Below are positions 1 through 11,799 of a stretch of DNA of 64,000 nt, piece after piece. Position numbers and translations under genes: made by a program. The DNA is from Tragulus kanchil (lineage: Eukaryota > Chordata > Mammalia > Artiodactyla > Tragulidae): the NCBI GenBank assembly GCA_022376925.1, contig JAIOJX010000028.1, positions 68,227,001 to 68,291,000 on the forward strand. The letters run 5' to 3'. The notes under the pieces are model-generated. The model searched no databases. It was not told the origin of the DNA and worked only from the letters and a program-made list of their open reading frames with translations. The stretch's first letter is position 1, and the number at the start of each line of letters is the position of its first letter.

Positions 1-700
1 AATCTTCCTTTTGATACTTTTTATCTTCTGTTGGCAATATAGTAATCAATTACTAAAATGTCTTGCTTTATCAGGATGTAAAGAAGCATTCCTATATCAT
101 GGCTTTCTTTTAATCTAGTGGAAATGATATTGTATTAGTAAAATCTTCCAAGACCTTTCTTCAATGATATCAGAGAATAAATGAAGACTGGTTAATTGAG
201 GCATGCTGGGTTCTCTAGGAAGCAGATGCCCAGTTAAAGTTAAGTGTATGGTAGATTTTATGAGTAATGCCTGTGGAAGGAAAGAAGAGGAAGCAGGATT
301 GGAATGGAGAGTCATCAGACCTTGTTGTTGAATCTGCAAAGTCTTTTTAGCTCAACATAGAACAACAGAGCAAGGGATGCCCATTAGAGGAGCCCTGTGT
401 GGGAAGGGAATGACTAGGTTCAAATCCGAATTGCTATCCATTGCCCACCACCTCACACAATCATTGGTTGAAAGTCTCTCTGAAGCAGAGAGCACGTTGC
501 TTTGAAATCCAAGGTGAGCCTTTTGAATGAGTTAACAGCTAGTCACATTCATTACAAGTGAACAGCAAAAGCTCTCTCAAGATCTGAGTGGCTCAGTTCT
601 GCCACAGTCCCGTCTTGGGCCGTGTAGCTTCAGCTCTCCACACAGATTCAGTGAGCAGCTCATTGAGGCACTAGTAGGGCTTCTTCCTTAGAGGAAACTT
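1..700. other. unassigned sequence, no gene seen
   Basis: No open frame of note, no recognisable SINE or LINE and no tandem repeat. The stretch may contain an old degraded repeat, but I could not name one. It is single copy in this window up to 700, where the first duplicated block begins. Confidence 0.5.
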
Positions 701-1024
701 GTAATAGGAGGGTCAGAGACGTCTCTGCAGATGGCCTTGAGGCTGGAACTAGCACTCACCACTACCTACAATAAATTTCCCTTGCCACAAGAAATCACTT
801 CTGTTGATCTCGATGGCTTACCTTAGAGAATGGCCCAACCCTCATTCTTTAAGATTCTGAACCCTAGGCAGCTATCAATTTTTCAGGTCAGAATTGCTGT
901 TCATTTATAATGTGTTCATTCAGAGTTATAACTATTTACACAATTTACACCTACAGTGGGTAATTCTAATGGTCTATCAGGTTGATCTCTTGGTGGTGGC
1001 ATAGGTGACTCATGGATTCCACAT

Positions 1025-1376
1025 TCATGGGACCTCCTTCTGCCAGCTTTTCACTGTAAAGTAAGTTCCCTGTTTATTTATGGCCAAACATTCCAATTCT
1101 GCCAAGACCCACCAGCATGCCCATAGCTGTATTTTAAAACATATGTGACTCTCTGCTAGAGATGATATGGCTTTACTCCAGAGGCTCATTTGTGATTTTC
1201 TGGTGGTGCTCTGCATAAAGTCCATATTGAATTTTTTCCACCACTGAAGCCTCTAACCCAGCATGATGTGCTGGATCATATGATCTGAGTGGCAGGACTG
1301 CTTGCACTGAAGCATGACTTGGTGCCAGGCCTTTTCTGCTCCAGGTCTCATTCAGATTGGCAGCCTCCCATATCAC
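1025..1376 (-). mobile_element. ERV-L-like pol remnant (RNase H region), copy 1
   Basis: Read on the minus strand, two short frames follow one another. The upstream one (1376 down to 1173) contains LPLRSYDPAHHAGLEAS. The downstream one (1225 down to 1025) contains LWSKAISSLAES and QLWACWWVLAE. The order and spacing resemble the end of reverse transcriptase running into RNase H in ERV-L type pol. The frame changes between the two pieces, and neither belongs to a full-length gene, so this is a decayed fossil. Family recalled, not searched. Confidence 0.6.
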
Positions 1377-2174
1377 TGTATGTCTGGGTCAGAAGAGCAT
1401 TTACAGGTGTGGAATATGGTATTCGTATAATTTAAGAGGTCTTCTGAGAAGTGAGCTTCACTTCTGATTAAAAGGGATGAATGATACAGCAATGTGTCCT
1501 TTGTTTTGAAGGAGAGGTATTGGCATGCCCAGGACAATTCGTCTTCTCTCTTGTTTTATTTTATTTTGTTTTTTGCCGATGTACCAGATTGCTAACTCTT
1601 CATGTGGTTTACTTCCCACCCTTAGGAGCTCATGTCATTTAAAAAGATCACATAGACACCTCTTGTTCATTTTGTCTAATCATTATGAGGATGAATTAAC
1701 AAGATATTTTGTGAAAATATCATTTGGGGATATATTAAGTGGATAGAGTGGTCAGCCATGGGATGAAGCTAATAAATGCTGTGGTACATTCTTAGTGAAT
1801 GTGAACTCTTCTTGATTGTCTTTCTTGATAGACAAGAGGAAAGGGTTTTTGTAATAGGAGGGTCAGAGACGTCTCTGCAGATGGCCTTGAGGCTGGAACT
1901 AGCACTCACCACTACCTACAATAAATTTCCCTTGCCACAAGAAATCACTTCTGTTGATCTCGATGGCTTACCTTAGAGAATGGCCCAACCCTCATTCTTT
2001 AAGATTCTGAACCCTAGGCAGCTATCAATTTTTCAGGTCAGAATTGCTGTTCATTTATAATGTGTTCATTCAGAGTTATAACTATTTACACAATTTACAC
2101 CTACAGTGGGTAATTCTAATGGTCTATCAGGTTGATCTCTTGGTGGTGGCATAGGTGACTCATGGATTCCACAT

Positions 2175-2526
2175 TCATGGGACCTCCTTCTGCCAGCTTT
2201 TCACTGTAAAGTAAGTTCCCTGTTTATTTATGGCCAAACATTCCAATTCTGCCAAGACCCACCAGCATGCCCATAGCTGTATTTTAAAACATATGTGACT
2301 CTCTGCTAGAGATGATATGGCTTTACTCCAGAGGCTCATTTGTGATTTTCTGGTGGTGCTCTGCATAAAGTCCATATTGAATTTTTTCCACCACTGAAGC
2401 CTCTAACCCAGCATGATGTGCTGGATCATATGATCTGAGTGGCAGGACTGCTTGCACTGAAGCATGACTTGGTGCCAGGCCTTTTCTGCTCCAGGTCTCA
2501 TTCAGATTGGCAGCCTCCCATATCAC
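2175..2526 (-). mobile_element. ERV-L-like pol remnant, copy 2
   Basis: Second copy of the 1025-1376 fragment, shifted by 1150, with the same two frames and the same frame break. The shared break shows that the copies descend from one damaged sequence and are not two independent insertions. Confidence 0.6.
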
Positions 2527-3159
2527 TGTATGTCTGGGTCAGAAGAGCATTTACAGGTGTGGAATATGGTATTCGTATAATTTAAGAGGTCTTCTGAGAA
2601 GTGAGCTTCACTTCTGATTAAAAGGGATGAATGATACAGCAATGTGTCCTTTGTTTTGAAGGAGAGGTATTGGCATGCCCCTGACCATTGGTCTTCTCTC
2701 TTGTTTTATTTTATTTTGTTTTTTGCCGATGTACCAGATTGCTAACTCTTCATGTGGTTTACTTCCCACCCTTAGGAGCTCATGTCATTTAAAAAGATCA
2801 CATAGACACCTCTTGTTCATTTTGTCTAATCATTATGAGGATGAATTAACAAGATATTTTGTGAAAATATCATTTGGGGATATATTAAGTGGATAGAGTG
2901 GTCAGCCATGGGATGAAGCTAATAAATGCTGTGGTACATTCTTAGTGAATGTGAACTCTTCTTGATTGTCTTTCTTGATAGACAAGAAAGCTCCAAATCA
3001 CTGACTGATTAGTAGGCATCTGAAGCTATATTAATCTGCCCTAGGAACAATGCTATGTCAGATCTGAGAGTTGTTATTGAACCTACTATTGGGTTGATTT
3101 TCTGGTGGTCTATACTGACTCTTCACAGTCAATTCAATTTTAGCAGAGTCCGGACTTGT

Positions 3160-3455
3160 GGATTAAAACCAGAATAAGATGCCATCTCATACCTGTCAAA
3201 ATGGCTATCATGAGAAATCTAAAAAGAATGAATGTTGCTGAGGATGTGGAGAAATAGGAACCCTCATACACTTTGGTGAGAATTTAAGTTGGTATGGTCA
3301 CTGTGGCAAACAGTATGGAGATTCTTCAAAAAACTACAACTAGAACTATTATATGATCCAGAAATTCCACCCCTTGGTAAATATCTGAAAAGAATAAAGT
3401 CACTAATATGAAAATATACATGCACCCAGTGGCTACTGTGATGCAAACCTACTGT
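3160..3455 (+). mobile_element. L1 LINE 3' fragment, copy 1
   Basis: Contains the familiar order of the last part of L1 ORF2 and its 3' flank: ccatctcatacctgtcaaaa, gaggatgtggagaaa, ggaaccctcatacact, cagtatggagattcttc, and a cccagtggctactgtgatgc end. Heavily mutated and without an open reading frame. 5'-truncated. Confidence 0.75.
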
Positions 3456-3925
3456 GCATATAGCATCCACTCCTACCTCTCTGTATGGCACTCTGGGGCT
3501 TGGGGTGAAGGGGAATCCTTGTGAACATGAAGTTCACGATGCCTGCTGTACTTTGCAATAATGAGTGAGTCTTTGACCCAAGAGCTTCATGTCTTCTGCC
3601 ACCATCGATGACACTGTGACTGGCCAAGTTATTAGCTTGCAAGTGGAGTAAACTTTCAGATACCTCATAGAGTTTGAATATGGAAGAAGCAATATAACTC
3701 TAGAACCCTGAAACAAAGCATTTGAATATCAGTCAGTGTCTACTGAGGGGAAACAGCCAACATGAAACTAGCATAAATACAATGAATAAATTTTCTCATT
3801 CTCTTACTAAGATCAGACTTTGGTCTTCCCAGGTTGATAATAGGAGAATCTCTTTACTTCATAAGGAGGCACATTACCAATGTCATTGTGTTTCAAGGTA
3901 TAATTGGTAAAACATTGCTCTAGAA
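3456..3925. other. unassigned sequence between L1 and SINE
   Basis: Repeated at about 4568-5037 as part of duplication 2. No gene signature. Short minus-strand frames (up to 75 codons) exist but resemble nothing I know. It could belong to the same old ERV-like element as 1025-1376, interrupted by the L1, but I could not confirm this. Confidence 0.35.
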
Positions 3926-3930
3926 GAAGT

Positions 3931-4153
3931 ATGTGTCTGTGTACTTAGTTGTTTAGTCTTGTGCGACTCTTTGAGACCCTTTGGACTATAGGCCACCAAG
4001 ATCCTCTGTCCATGTGATTCTTCAGGCAAGAATATTGGAGTGGGTTGCCATTTCCTCCTCCAGGGTCTTCCTGACCCAGGGATGGAACCCATGTCTCCTG
4101 TGTCTCCTGCATTGCAGGCGGATTCTTTACCCGCTGAGCCATTGGGAAGCCTC
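3931..4153 (-). mobile_element. Bov-tA SINE, copy 1
   Basis: Minus-strand Bov-tA. Read on plus it ends in the complement of the tRNA-like head (cattgcaggcggattcttta, gagccattgggaagcc) and has the body words caggcaagaatattggagtg and ttgccatttcctcctccagg. Close to full length. This copy is more divergent than its duplicate at 5043-5264. Confidence 0.9.
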
Positions 4154-4271
4154 TAGAAGAACTAAATGATCAGATCTGAGAGTTGTTATTGAACCTACTA
4201 TTGGGTTGATTTTCTGGTGGTCTATACTGACTCTTCACAGTCAATTCAATTTTAGCAGAGTCCGGACTTGT

Positions 4272-4567
4272 GGATTAAAACCAGAATAAGATGCCATCTC
4301 ATACCTGTCAAAATGGCTATCATGAGAAATCTAAAAAGAATGAATGTTGCTGAGGATGTGGAGAAATAGGAACCCTCATACACTTTGGTGAGAATTTAAG
4401 TTGGTATGGTCACTGTGGCAAACAGTATGGAGATTCTTCAAAAAACTACAACTAGAACTATTATATGATCCAGAAATTCCACCCCTTGGTAAATATCTGA
4501 AAAGAATAAAGTCACTAATATGAAAATATACATGCACCCAGTGGCTACTGTGATGCAAACCTACTGT
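4272..4567 (+). mobile_element. L1 LINE 3' fragment, copy 2
   Basis: The same L1 fragment as 3160-3455, present a second time through duplication 2. No base difference noticed between the two. Confidence 0.75.
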
Positions 4568-5042
4568 GCATATAGCATCCACTCCTACCTCTCTGTATGG
4601 CACTCTGGGGCTTGGGGTGAAGGGGAATCCTTGTGAACATGAAGTTCACGATGCCTGCTGTACTTTGCAATAATGAGTGAGTCTTTGACCCAAGAGCTTC
4701 ATGTCTTCTGCCACCATCGATGACACTGTGACTGGCCAAGTTATTAGCTTGCAAGTGGAGTAAACTTTCAGATACCTCATAGAGTTTGAATATGGAAGAA
4801 GCAATATAACTCTAGAACCCTGAAACAAAGCATTTGAATATCAGTCAGTGTCTACTGAGGGAATCAGCCAACATGAAACTAGCATAAATACAATGAATAA
4901 ATTTTCTCATTCTCTTACTAAGATCAGACTTTGGTCTTCCCAGGTTGATAATAGGAGAATCTCTTTACTTCATAAGGAGGCACATTACCAATGTCATTGT
5001 GTTTCAAGGTATAATTGGTAAAACATTGCTCTAGAAGAAGTA

Positions 5043-5264
5043 TGTGTCTGTGTACTTAGTTGTTTAGTCTTGTGCGACTCTTTGAGACCCTTTGGACTAT
5101 AGGCCACCAAGATCCTCTGTCCATGTGATTCTTCAGGCAAGAATATTGGAGTGGGTTGCCATTTCCTCCTCCAGGGGTCTTCCTGACCCAGGAATTGAAC
5201 CCATGTCTCCTGTGTCTCCTGCATTGCAGGCAGATTCTTTACCCAGTGAGCCATTGGGGAAGCC
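5043..5264 (-). mobile_element. Bov-tA SINE, copy 2
   Basis: Second copy of the 3931-4153 SINE, with the head closer to the usual form (gcaggcagattctttaccca). Its inner part is present a third time at 6185-6368, because duplications 2 and 3 overlap. Confidence 0.9.
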
Positions 5265-5377
5265 TCTAGAAGAACTAAATCTACAATAAATCCTGGCCAA
5301 GAAAATTGTGAGGAAAAAGCAACCTTGGTATACCTTGTTTGTCTTAGAAGTGTTAGATACATTTAAACTTTCTTTCT

Positions 5378-5714
5378 TTTTTTTTTTTTTTAAAGATTTA
5401 TTTATTTATTTATTTTGGGCGGGTGTTGGGTTGGGGAGGAAGAGGAGTGGGCGGGCCACTTCTATTGGTCTTTTATTTCTCTATTTTTCATCCATCTTTG
5501 TTCTTTGTCCCATGTGGGCCTCCCATCACGGTGGCCTCTGTCATCGCAGAGTGCCCGCTCTAGGCGCATACGCTTCAGAGCTCCGGCTTGGTAATTGAAC
5601 ACATCGGTCCCGTTGCTCTGCCGCACGTGGGATCTTCCCAGGCCAGGGATCGAACCAGCGCCCCTTGCACTGCAAGGTGGTGTCCTTACCCACCGGACCA
5701 CCAGGGGGAAGCCC
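5378..5714 (-). mobile_element. SINE2/CHR-like SINE with poly-T lead, copy 1
   Basis: On plus it begins with a T run (5378-5391) and tttatttatttattt (the complement of the A-rich tail). The body has ttctttgtcccatgtgggcc and ctctaggcgcatacgcttca, and it ends with ccaccggaccaccagggg and gaagccc (tRNA-like head). Full length, minus orientation. Confidence 0.8.
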
Positions 5715-6184
5715 ACATTCAAACTTTCTGAGAAATCATATAATAAAGAAATATATTTGATTGCCTTTATTCCAAATATCCCAGATTAATTGGTAACAAA
5801 ATTTCCACTATCCTCTATGGATCTTGGATCCCACTGAACACATTCGGAGAATCACTGATTGGGATGAATGTATCTTCTGAGCCTATTTTCATTCTGTTAT
5901 CGCAAGGCTTTGAATAGCTTCTCGTTTAAATGGTTGTAGCTGTACTAATAGAGATAAGGAAAGATTTGTGAGTCCACACTTAGGCCGCAGCAATTATTCT
6001 GAACCTTAGATTCCCAATAAAATCATCAAGTGATGCTAAAAAGTTGATATTTTTAAAACTCCCTGGACTAATATAATGTGCAGCCAGAGTTAAGTACCAT
6101 GTGATAGAGTAGTTAAATAGGAACTTGCTCCTAGGGAAATCAAGAAAATTATTAACTCAGTACAGCCACTGCTAGCCATTTTCT

Positions 6185-6368
6185 TTTGAGACCCTTTGGA
6201 CTATAGGCCACCAAGATCCTCTGTCCATGTGATTCTTCAGGCAAGAATATTGGAGTGGGTTGCCATTTCCTCCTCCAGGGGTCTTCCTGACCCAGGAATT
6301 GAACCCATGTCTCCTGTGTCTCCTGCATTGCAGGCAGATTCTTTACCCAGTGAGCCATTGGGGAAGCC
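6185..6368 (-). mobile_element. Bov-tA SINE, third, truncated copy
   Basis: Third appearance of the SINE at 5043-5264, cut at its outer end exactly where copy 2 of duplication 3 starts. The truncation is a junction effect and not a 5'-truncated insertion. Confidence 0.88.
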
Positions 6369-6478
6369 TCTAGAAGAACTAAATCTACAATAAATCCTGG
6401 CCAAGAAAATTGTGAGGAAAAAGCAACCTTGGTATACCTTGTTTGTCTTAGAAGTGTTAGATACATTTAAACTTTCTT

Positions 6479-6818
6479 TCTTTTTTTTTTTTTTTAAAGA
6501 TTTATTTATTTATTTATTTTGGGCGGGTGTTGGGTTGGGGAGGAAGAGGAGTGGGCGGGCCACTTCTATTGGTCTTTTATTTCTCTATTTTTCATCCATC
6601 TTTGTTCTTTGTCCCATGTGGGCCTCCCATCACGGTGGCCTCTGTCATCGCAGAGTGCCCGCTCTAGGCGCATACGCTTCAGAGCTCCGGCTTGGTAATT
6701 GAACACATCGGTCCCGTTGCTCTGCCGCACGTGGGATCTTCCCAGGCCAGGGATCGAACCAGCGCCCCTTGCACTGCAAGGTGGTGTCCTTACCCACCGG
6801 ACCACCAGGGGGAAGCCC
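6479..6818 (-). mobile_element. SINE2/CHR-like SINE, copy 2
   Basis: Duplicate of 5378-5714 shifted by 1104. Length of the T run is similar and no body difference was noticed. Confidence 0.8.
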
Positions 6819-7283
6819 ACATTCAAACTTTCTGAGAAATCATATAATAAAGAAATATATTTGATTGCCTTTATTCCAAATATCCCAGATTAATTGGTAA
6901 CAAAATTTCCACTATCCTCTATGGATCTTGGATCCCACTGAACACATTCGGAGAATCACTGATTGGGATGAATGTATCTTCTGAGCCTATTTTCATTCTG
7001 TTATCGCAAGGCTTTGAATAGCTTCTCGTTTAAATGGTTGTAGCTGTACTAATAGAGATAAGGAAAGATTTGTGAGTCCACACTTAGGCCGCAGCAATTA
7101 TTCTGAACCTTAGATTCCCAATAAAATCATCAAGTGATGCTAAAAAGTTGATATTTTTAAAACTCCCTGGACTAATATAATGTGCAGCCAGAGTTAAGTA
7201 CCATGTGATAGAGTAGTAAAATAGGAACTTGCTCCTAGGGAAATCATAAAGAATGAAAGTCTGGAGTCTTTATCTTAATCTGT

Positions 7284-7539
7284 CAGTACAGCCACTGCTA
7301 GCCACATGATAGTTTATACATTTTTCTTTAAATTAATATAATTAAACAAAATTTAAACTCAATTTCTGTCATTCTTAGTCACACTCCACATACTCCACTA
7401 GCCACAGGGAGCTATTGGCTATAGTATTAAACATCATCATTTATATATGCATTTTATAGATGCATGTATATATTATGCACATTATGTGCATATGTATATG
7501 TATTTCTACCATCGAAGAAAATTCTATTGGACAGTGCTA
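7284..7539 (-). mobile_element. hAT-Charlie-like non-autonomous DNA transposon
   Basis: The plus strand ends with gaaaattctattggacagtg, the complement of a 'cagtgctgtccaatag' terminus. The interior has tagccacatgatag, an A/T-rich middle and ctccactagccacaggg. This is the layout of small hAT-Charlie relatives of the MER58 kind. Exact subfamily uncertain. Part of its left end (cagtacagccactgctagcc) also appears at 6158-6178 through duplication 3. Confidence 0.5.
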
Positions 7540-7924
7540 GTACATAAGTTGCAGAATTCTCTCCCAGCATGGCCATGACCATAACTAAACTTAGAGGTTC
7601 CCAGTTGGGTTTTCTTAAGGCAGTCAGTGGTCTTTCCTAAGGGGGAGCAAAGAGAATGTGAACGGAAACCTACACGAAATGTGTGTGATTGTATGTATGT
7701 GTGGTTGTGTGTGAATGTGCACACATGTGTATTCATGTACTGTGGGAATAATTGTGACAGTCTCCTTCCTTCAGCCCCATGAAGTGCATTGTGCTCTGAA
7801 ATCATGCTTATATAAGAAAAAATAGTAACGAAACACTTAATATTCTTGGAGACAAGCTTTAGGAATGTTTCCAATCAGAGCTTATTTTCTCAATATTGCT
7901 TCCCTAAAGGACTTTCTCTAATGT
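7540..7924. other. unassigned sequence
   Basis: Contains a short alternating TG-rich patch at about 7680-7735. A minus-strand frame of 116 codons crosses it, but it has no recognisable domain and starts in the neighbouring transposon. I see no gene here. Confidence 0.4.
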
Positions 7925-9368
7925 CATTTAAGGAAAAAATTATACCAATTTTCTACTATCTACAGAATAAAATAGAAAGCATGATAATGGCTCCACATAA
8001 ATATGGTCAACTGAACTTTGACAAAAAAGTTAAAGCAGTACAGTGGGGCAATTCCATTGTTTTTTTCAGCAAATAATACTGGAACAACTGGACATCAATG
8101 AGCAAAAAAGTGAATTTGGACACAGGTCATATGTTTCACAAAAATTAACTCAAAATATAATATGCAAAACTATAAACTTGCAGATATAAGATAGTATAGG
8201 AAAAAGCCTAGGTCTAAAGAAGATTTTCCCTATAAGTGTGGGGATGCCTTTTTGGATATAATACAAAAAGCACAATCCATGAAGTAAAAAAAGAGCCTCC
8301 CTGCAAAAGATACTGTCATGAGAATGAGAAGATAAGCCAAAGTTTGGGAGAAAATATTTGTTAAAGACACATCTGATAAAGGGTTGCTATACAAAATATG
8401 CAAATAACTTTTAAAACTGAACAATAAGAAACAACCCAATTTAAAAATGGCTTAAGATCTGAAATGGTGAAGGAAATGGACAATATTCTGGCCTGAAGAT
8501 TCCCATGGACAGAGGGGCCTGGTGGGTTAAATTCCATGGGGTCTATAAAGAGTTGGACATGACTTAGTGACTAAATGACAACAACAAAGATCTGAAGAGA
8601 CAGCACACCAAAGGAGACATACAAATGGCAAATAGGCATATGAAAAAATACTCACTATCGTATGCCATCAAAGAATTAAAAATTGAAACAGCAGTGATAT
8701 TACAATATATCCATTGGAATGACCATAATCCAAAACACTAATAGCAAATGCTCGCAAAGTGAGGAGTAATACTAACTCTTGTTTATTGCTGTTGGGAGTA
8801 TAAAATGGTAGAGCCACTTTGGAAGCCAGTTTGGCTGTTTCTTTCAAACTAAATATACTCTTACCATATAATACAGTGATTGTGTTTCTGAAATGTACAA
8901 TGAAAGATTTGTCTGAGATAAACTACATGTGCTTCAGGCCATGAAAATATATGGAATATTTCTAAGTACACTTCTAGGTAATTGAAACCAATCTGAAAAG
9001 GCTACACTGTGTATGATTCCAACTATGTATAACACCAGGGAAAAGGCAAAACTGGGGAAACAGTAAAGGGATTAGTGGTAGTCAGGGCTTAGCTGAGAGG
9101 GATGGATTGATAAATAGGCAGGACACAGAGGATTTTTAAGGTAGTAAAGCTACTTTGTATGACACTATATTGATGCACACATGTTGTTAAACATTTGCCT
9201 AAACCCATAGGATGTACAAAACTAACAGTAAACCCTAATGTGAACTCTGGAGTTTGGTTGAGGATATGTTAATATAAGTTTATCACCTGTACAAAATGTA
9301 CCAAACTAGTGTAGAATTTTGATAGTAAAGGAGCTTAGGCAGATGTGGGAACAGCAGGGTAAGTATGT
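7925..9368 (+). mobile_element. L1 LINE 3' end (late ORF2 and 3' UTR), with Bov-tA insertion
   Basis: Plus-strand L1 in the normal order. First comes ORF2 text (tatggtcaactgaactttga, aataatactggaacaactgg), then the stretch around gggagaaaatatttgtta, then a 3' UTR with ccaactatgtataacaccag, gggaaaaggcaaaactgggg and cacagaggatttttaaggta. Frames are broken throughout. An old L1M-type element is most likely. Bases 8180-9368 form copy 1 of duplication 4. Confidence 0.8.
8458..8590 (+). mobile_element. Bov-tA SINE (3' part), copy 1
   Basis: Inserted into the L1. Words gaaggaaatggacaatattc, cccatggacagaggggcctg and aaagagttggacatgactta belong to the Bov-A body. The tRNA-like head is missing. Flanking L1 text resumes at about 8588 with gatctgaagagacag, close to the aagatctgaaat just before the SINE, so a short target-site repeat (gatctgaa) is plausible. 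Confidence 0.85.
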
Positions 9369-9377
9369 ACTAGATAA

Positions 9378-10640
9378 GCAGATATAAGATAGATAGGAAA
9401 AAGCCTAGGTCTAAAGAAGATTTTCCCTATAAGTGTGGGGATGCCTTTTTGGATATAATACAAAAAGCACAATCCATGAAGTAAAAAAAGAGCCTCCCTG
9501 CAAAAGATACTGTCATGAGAATGAGAAGATAAGCCAAAGTTTGGGAGAAAATATTTGTTAAAGACACATCTGATAAAGGGTTGCTATACAAAATATGCAA
9601 ATAACTTTTAAAACTGAACAATAAGAAACAACCCAATTTAAAAATGGCTTAAGATCTGAAATGGTGAAGGAAATGGACAATATTCTGGCCTGAAGATTCC
9701 CATGGACAGAGGGGCCTGGTGGGTTAAATTCCATGGGGTCTATAAAGAGTTGGACATGACTTAGTGACTAAATGACAACAACAAAGATCTGAAGAGACAG
9801 CACACCAAAGGAGACATACAAATGGCAAATAGGCATATGAAAAAATACTCACTATCGTATGCCATCAAAGAATTAAAAATTGAAACAGCAGTGATATTAC
9901 AATATATCCATTGGAATGACCATAATCCAAAACACTAATAGCAAATGCTCGCAAAGTGAGGAGTAATACTAACTCTTGTTTATTGCTGTTGGGAGTATAA
10001 AATGGTAGAGCCACTTTGGAAGCCAGTTTGGCTGTTTCTTTCAAACTAAATATACTCTTACCATATAATACAGTGATTGTGTTTCTGAAATGTACAATGA
10101 AAGATTTGTCTGAGATAAACTACATGTGCTTCAGGCCATGAAAATATATGGAATATTTCTAAGTACACTTCTAGGTAATTGAAACCAATCTGAAAAGGCT
10201 ACACTGTGTATGATTCCAACTATGTATAACACCAGGGAAAAGGCAAAACTGGGGAAACAGTAAAGGGATTAGTGGTAGTCAGGGCTTAGCTGAGAGGGAT
10301 GGATTGATAAATAGGCAGGACACAGAGGATTTTTAAGGTAGTAAAGCTACTTTGTATGACACTATATTGATGCACACATGTTGTTAAACATTTGCCTAAA
10401 CCCATAGGATGTACAAAACTAACAGTAAACCCTAATGTGAACTCTGGAGTTTGGTTGAGGATATGTTAATATAAGTTTATCACCTGTACAAAATGTACCA
10501 AACTAGTGTAGAATTTTGATAGTAAAGGAGCTTAGGCAGATGTGGGAACAGCAGGGTAAGTATGTGGGAACCTGTAATTTCCATTTAATATGCTGTGAAC
10601 CCAAAACTGATGCATATAATAGAGTCTATTAAAAATATGT
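9378..10640 (+). mobile_element. L1 LINE 3' end, copy 2 with true end
   Basis: Duplicate of the L1 from 8180 on. Here it continues to its natural 3' end (tgctgtgaacccaaaactga, then aatagagtctatt) at about 10640. The first copy is cut off by the junction at 9368. Confidence 0.8.
9655..9787 (+). mobile_element. Bov-tA SINE (3' part), copy 2
   Basis: Duplicate of 8458-8590 at a shift of 1197, with the same truncation. Confidence 0.85.
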
Positions 10641-10699
10641 CACTTTTTTGTCTCCATTCTCTTTAAAGCCACACAAATTCAGAAAATTCAATTACATAG

Positions 10700-11265
10700 G
10701 GAATTCAGTTATTTTATATATGTGATATATGATATATTTTATATTCTATATTTTATGAAAATTATATAAACTTTTATATATAAATAAGATATATTATATA
10801 TAAAATTATATAAAATAATGCATAATATAATATTAATATTATGTAATCTTATATATATTGTATGTTATATATCATATTACATTAATATATCTATAATATA
10901 TAACATGTAACATGTTATTGTATTCTGCATTATAGTATATTAATAAATATTAATATATAAGGTATATATATTATATAACAATATATATAATATATAATAT
11001 GTATATAAATCATATATATTATACTAAAATTATGTATTATTATATATCTCATATAATAATGCATATTATATCATATTAGTAATAATTTAATAGTATTAAT
11101 AACAAATAATGTATGATATAATTATATATTGTTATATTTTATTATATATTATATATCAAATGTATTATAATATATATTATTATATTATATATTATTATAT
11201 GATAATAACATAATATATATTACTATACATTATAATATCATATTTAATAACTGAACAATATTTTT
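10700..11265. repeat. AT-rich low-complexity block, copy 1
   Basis: About 560 bases built almost only from ata/tat words, with hardly any G or C. It can fold on itself in many ways. It is not a single-unit microsatellite but a degenerate mixture of TA, ATA and TTAA steps. Confidence 0.9.
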
Positions 11266-11343
11266 TCTATTAAGTGTTAGATTAGTGCTTTTTGGGGATT
11301 ATATATAAAATTGCACATTTACTACTATATAGAAATAGAAAGT

Positions 11344-11517
11344 AACCTTCCCTAGTAGCTCAGACAGTAAAGAATCCTCCTACAATGCAGGAAACCCAGA
11401 TTCTGTTCCTGGGTTGGGAAGATCCCCTGGAGAAGGAAATGGCAACTCACTCCACTATTCTTGCCATGAGAAACCGGACAGATGGGTTGCAAAGAGACGT
11501 GACTGAGTGACTAACAC
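11344..11517 (+). mobile_element. Bov-tA SINE, copy 1 (damaged)
   Basis: Head words cttccctagtagctcaga and acaatgcaggaaaccc and body word ctggagaaggaaatggcaac are clear. The part after attcttgcc is about 20 bases shorter than in the duplicate at 12441-12640 and is replaced by atgagaaaccggaca. The damage sits close to the copy 1 / copy 2 junction. Confidence 0.85.
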
Positions 11518-11799
11518 TAGAAACAGGAAATAGATAATAAGAATAAATTGCGTGTAGTAATTTTGTTTTAGTAAAGTTTATCACCTGTACAAAATGTACC
11601 AAACTAGTGTAGAATTTTGATAGTAAAGGAGCTTAGAATGTGGGAACAGCAGGGTAAGTATGTGGAACCTGTAATTTCCATTTAATATGCTGTGAACCCA
11701 AAACTGATGCATATAATAGAGTCTATTAAAAATATGTCACTTTTTTGTCTCCATTCTCTTTAAAGCCACACAAATTCAGAAAATTCAATTACATAGGGA

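Larger units (their letters stand above)
701..2987. repeat. direct duplication 1 (two copies of about 1.14 kb)
   Basis: Copy 1 is 701-1837 and copy 2 is 1851-2987, at a constant shift of 1150. The copies are separated by 13 filler bases (1838-1850). They look identical except for a small cluster of substitutions at about 1530-1545 versus 2680-2695. Both copies carry the same ERV-like remnant. Probably an unmerged contig overlap. Confidence 0.93.
3058..5280. repeat. direct duplication 2 (about 1.11 kb)
   Basis: Copy 1 is 3058-4167 and copy 2 is 4170-5280, shift 1112 to 1113, with 2 bases between them. Differences collect toward the tail of copy 1. The Bov-tA there reads cccgctgag where copy 2 reads cccagtgag, and there are single-base indels in the cagggtcttcc and cattgggaag tracts. 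Confidence 0.93.
5081..7305. repeat. direct duplication 3 (about 1.1 kb)
   Basis: Copy 1 is 5081-6178 and copy 2 is 6185-7305, shift 1104. The copies agree up to 6142 / 7246. Copy 1 then has a scrambled, shortened tail (about 15 bases where copy 2 has about 38) before the two agree again for cagtacagccactgctagcc. The copy 1 tail is the damaged one. Confidence 0.93.
8180..10565. repeat. direct duplication 4 (about 1.19 kb)
   Basis: Copy 1 is 8180-9368 and copy 2 is 9378-10565, shift 1197 to 1198, with 9 filler bases (9369-9377). The one early difference is atagtatagg (8191) against agatagg (9391), right at the head of copy 2. The interiors look identical. Confidence 0.94.

Noticed and set aside
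7524..7874. Minus frame of 116 codons
   Set aside because: It overlaps the hAT-like transposon end and a TG-rich patch; the translation is low complexity (repeated T, H and S) with no family resemblance.
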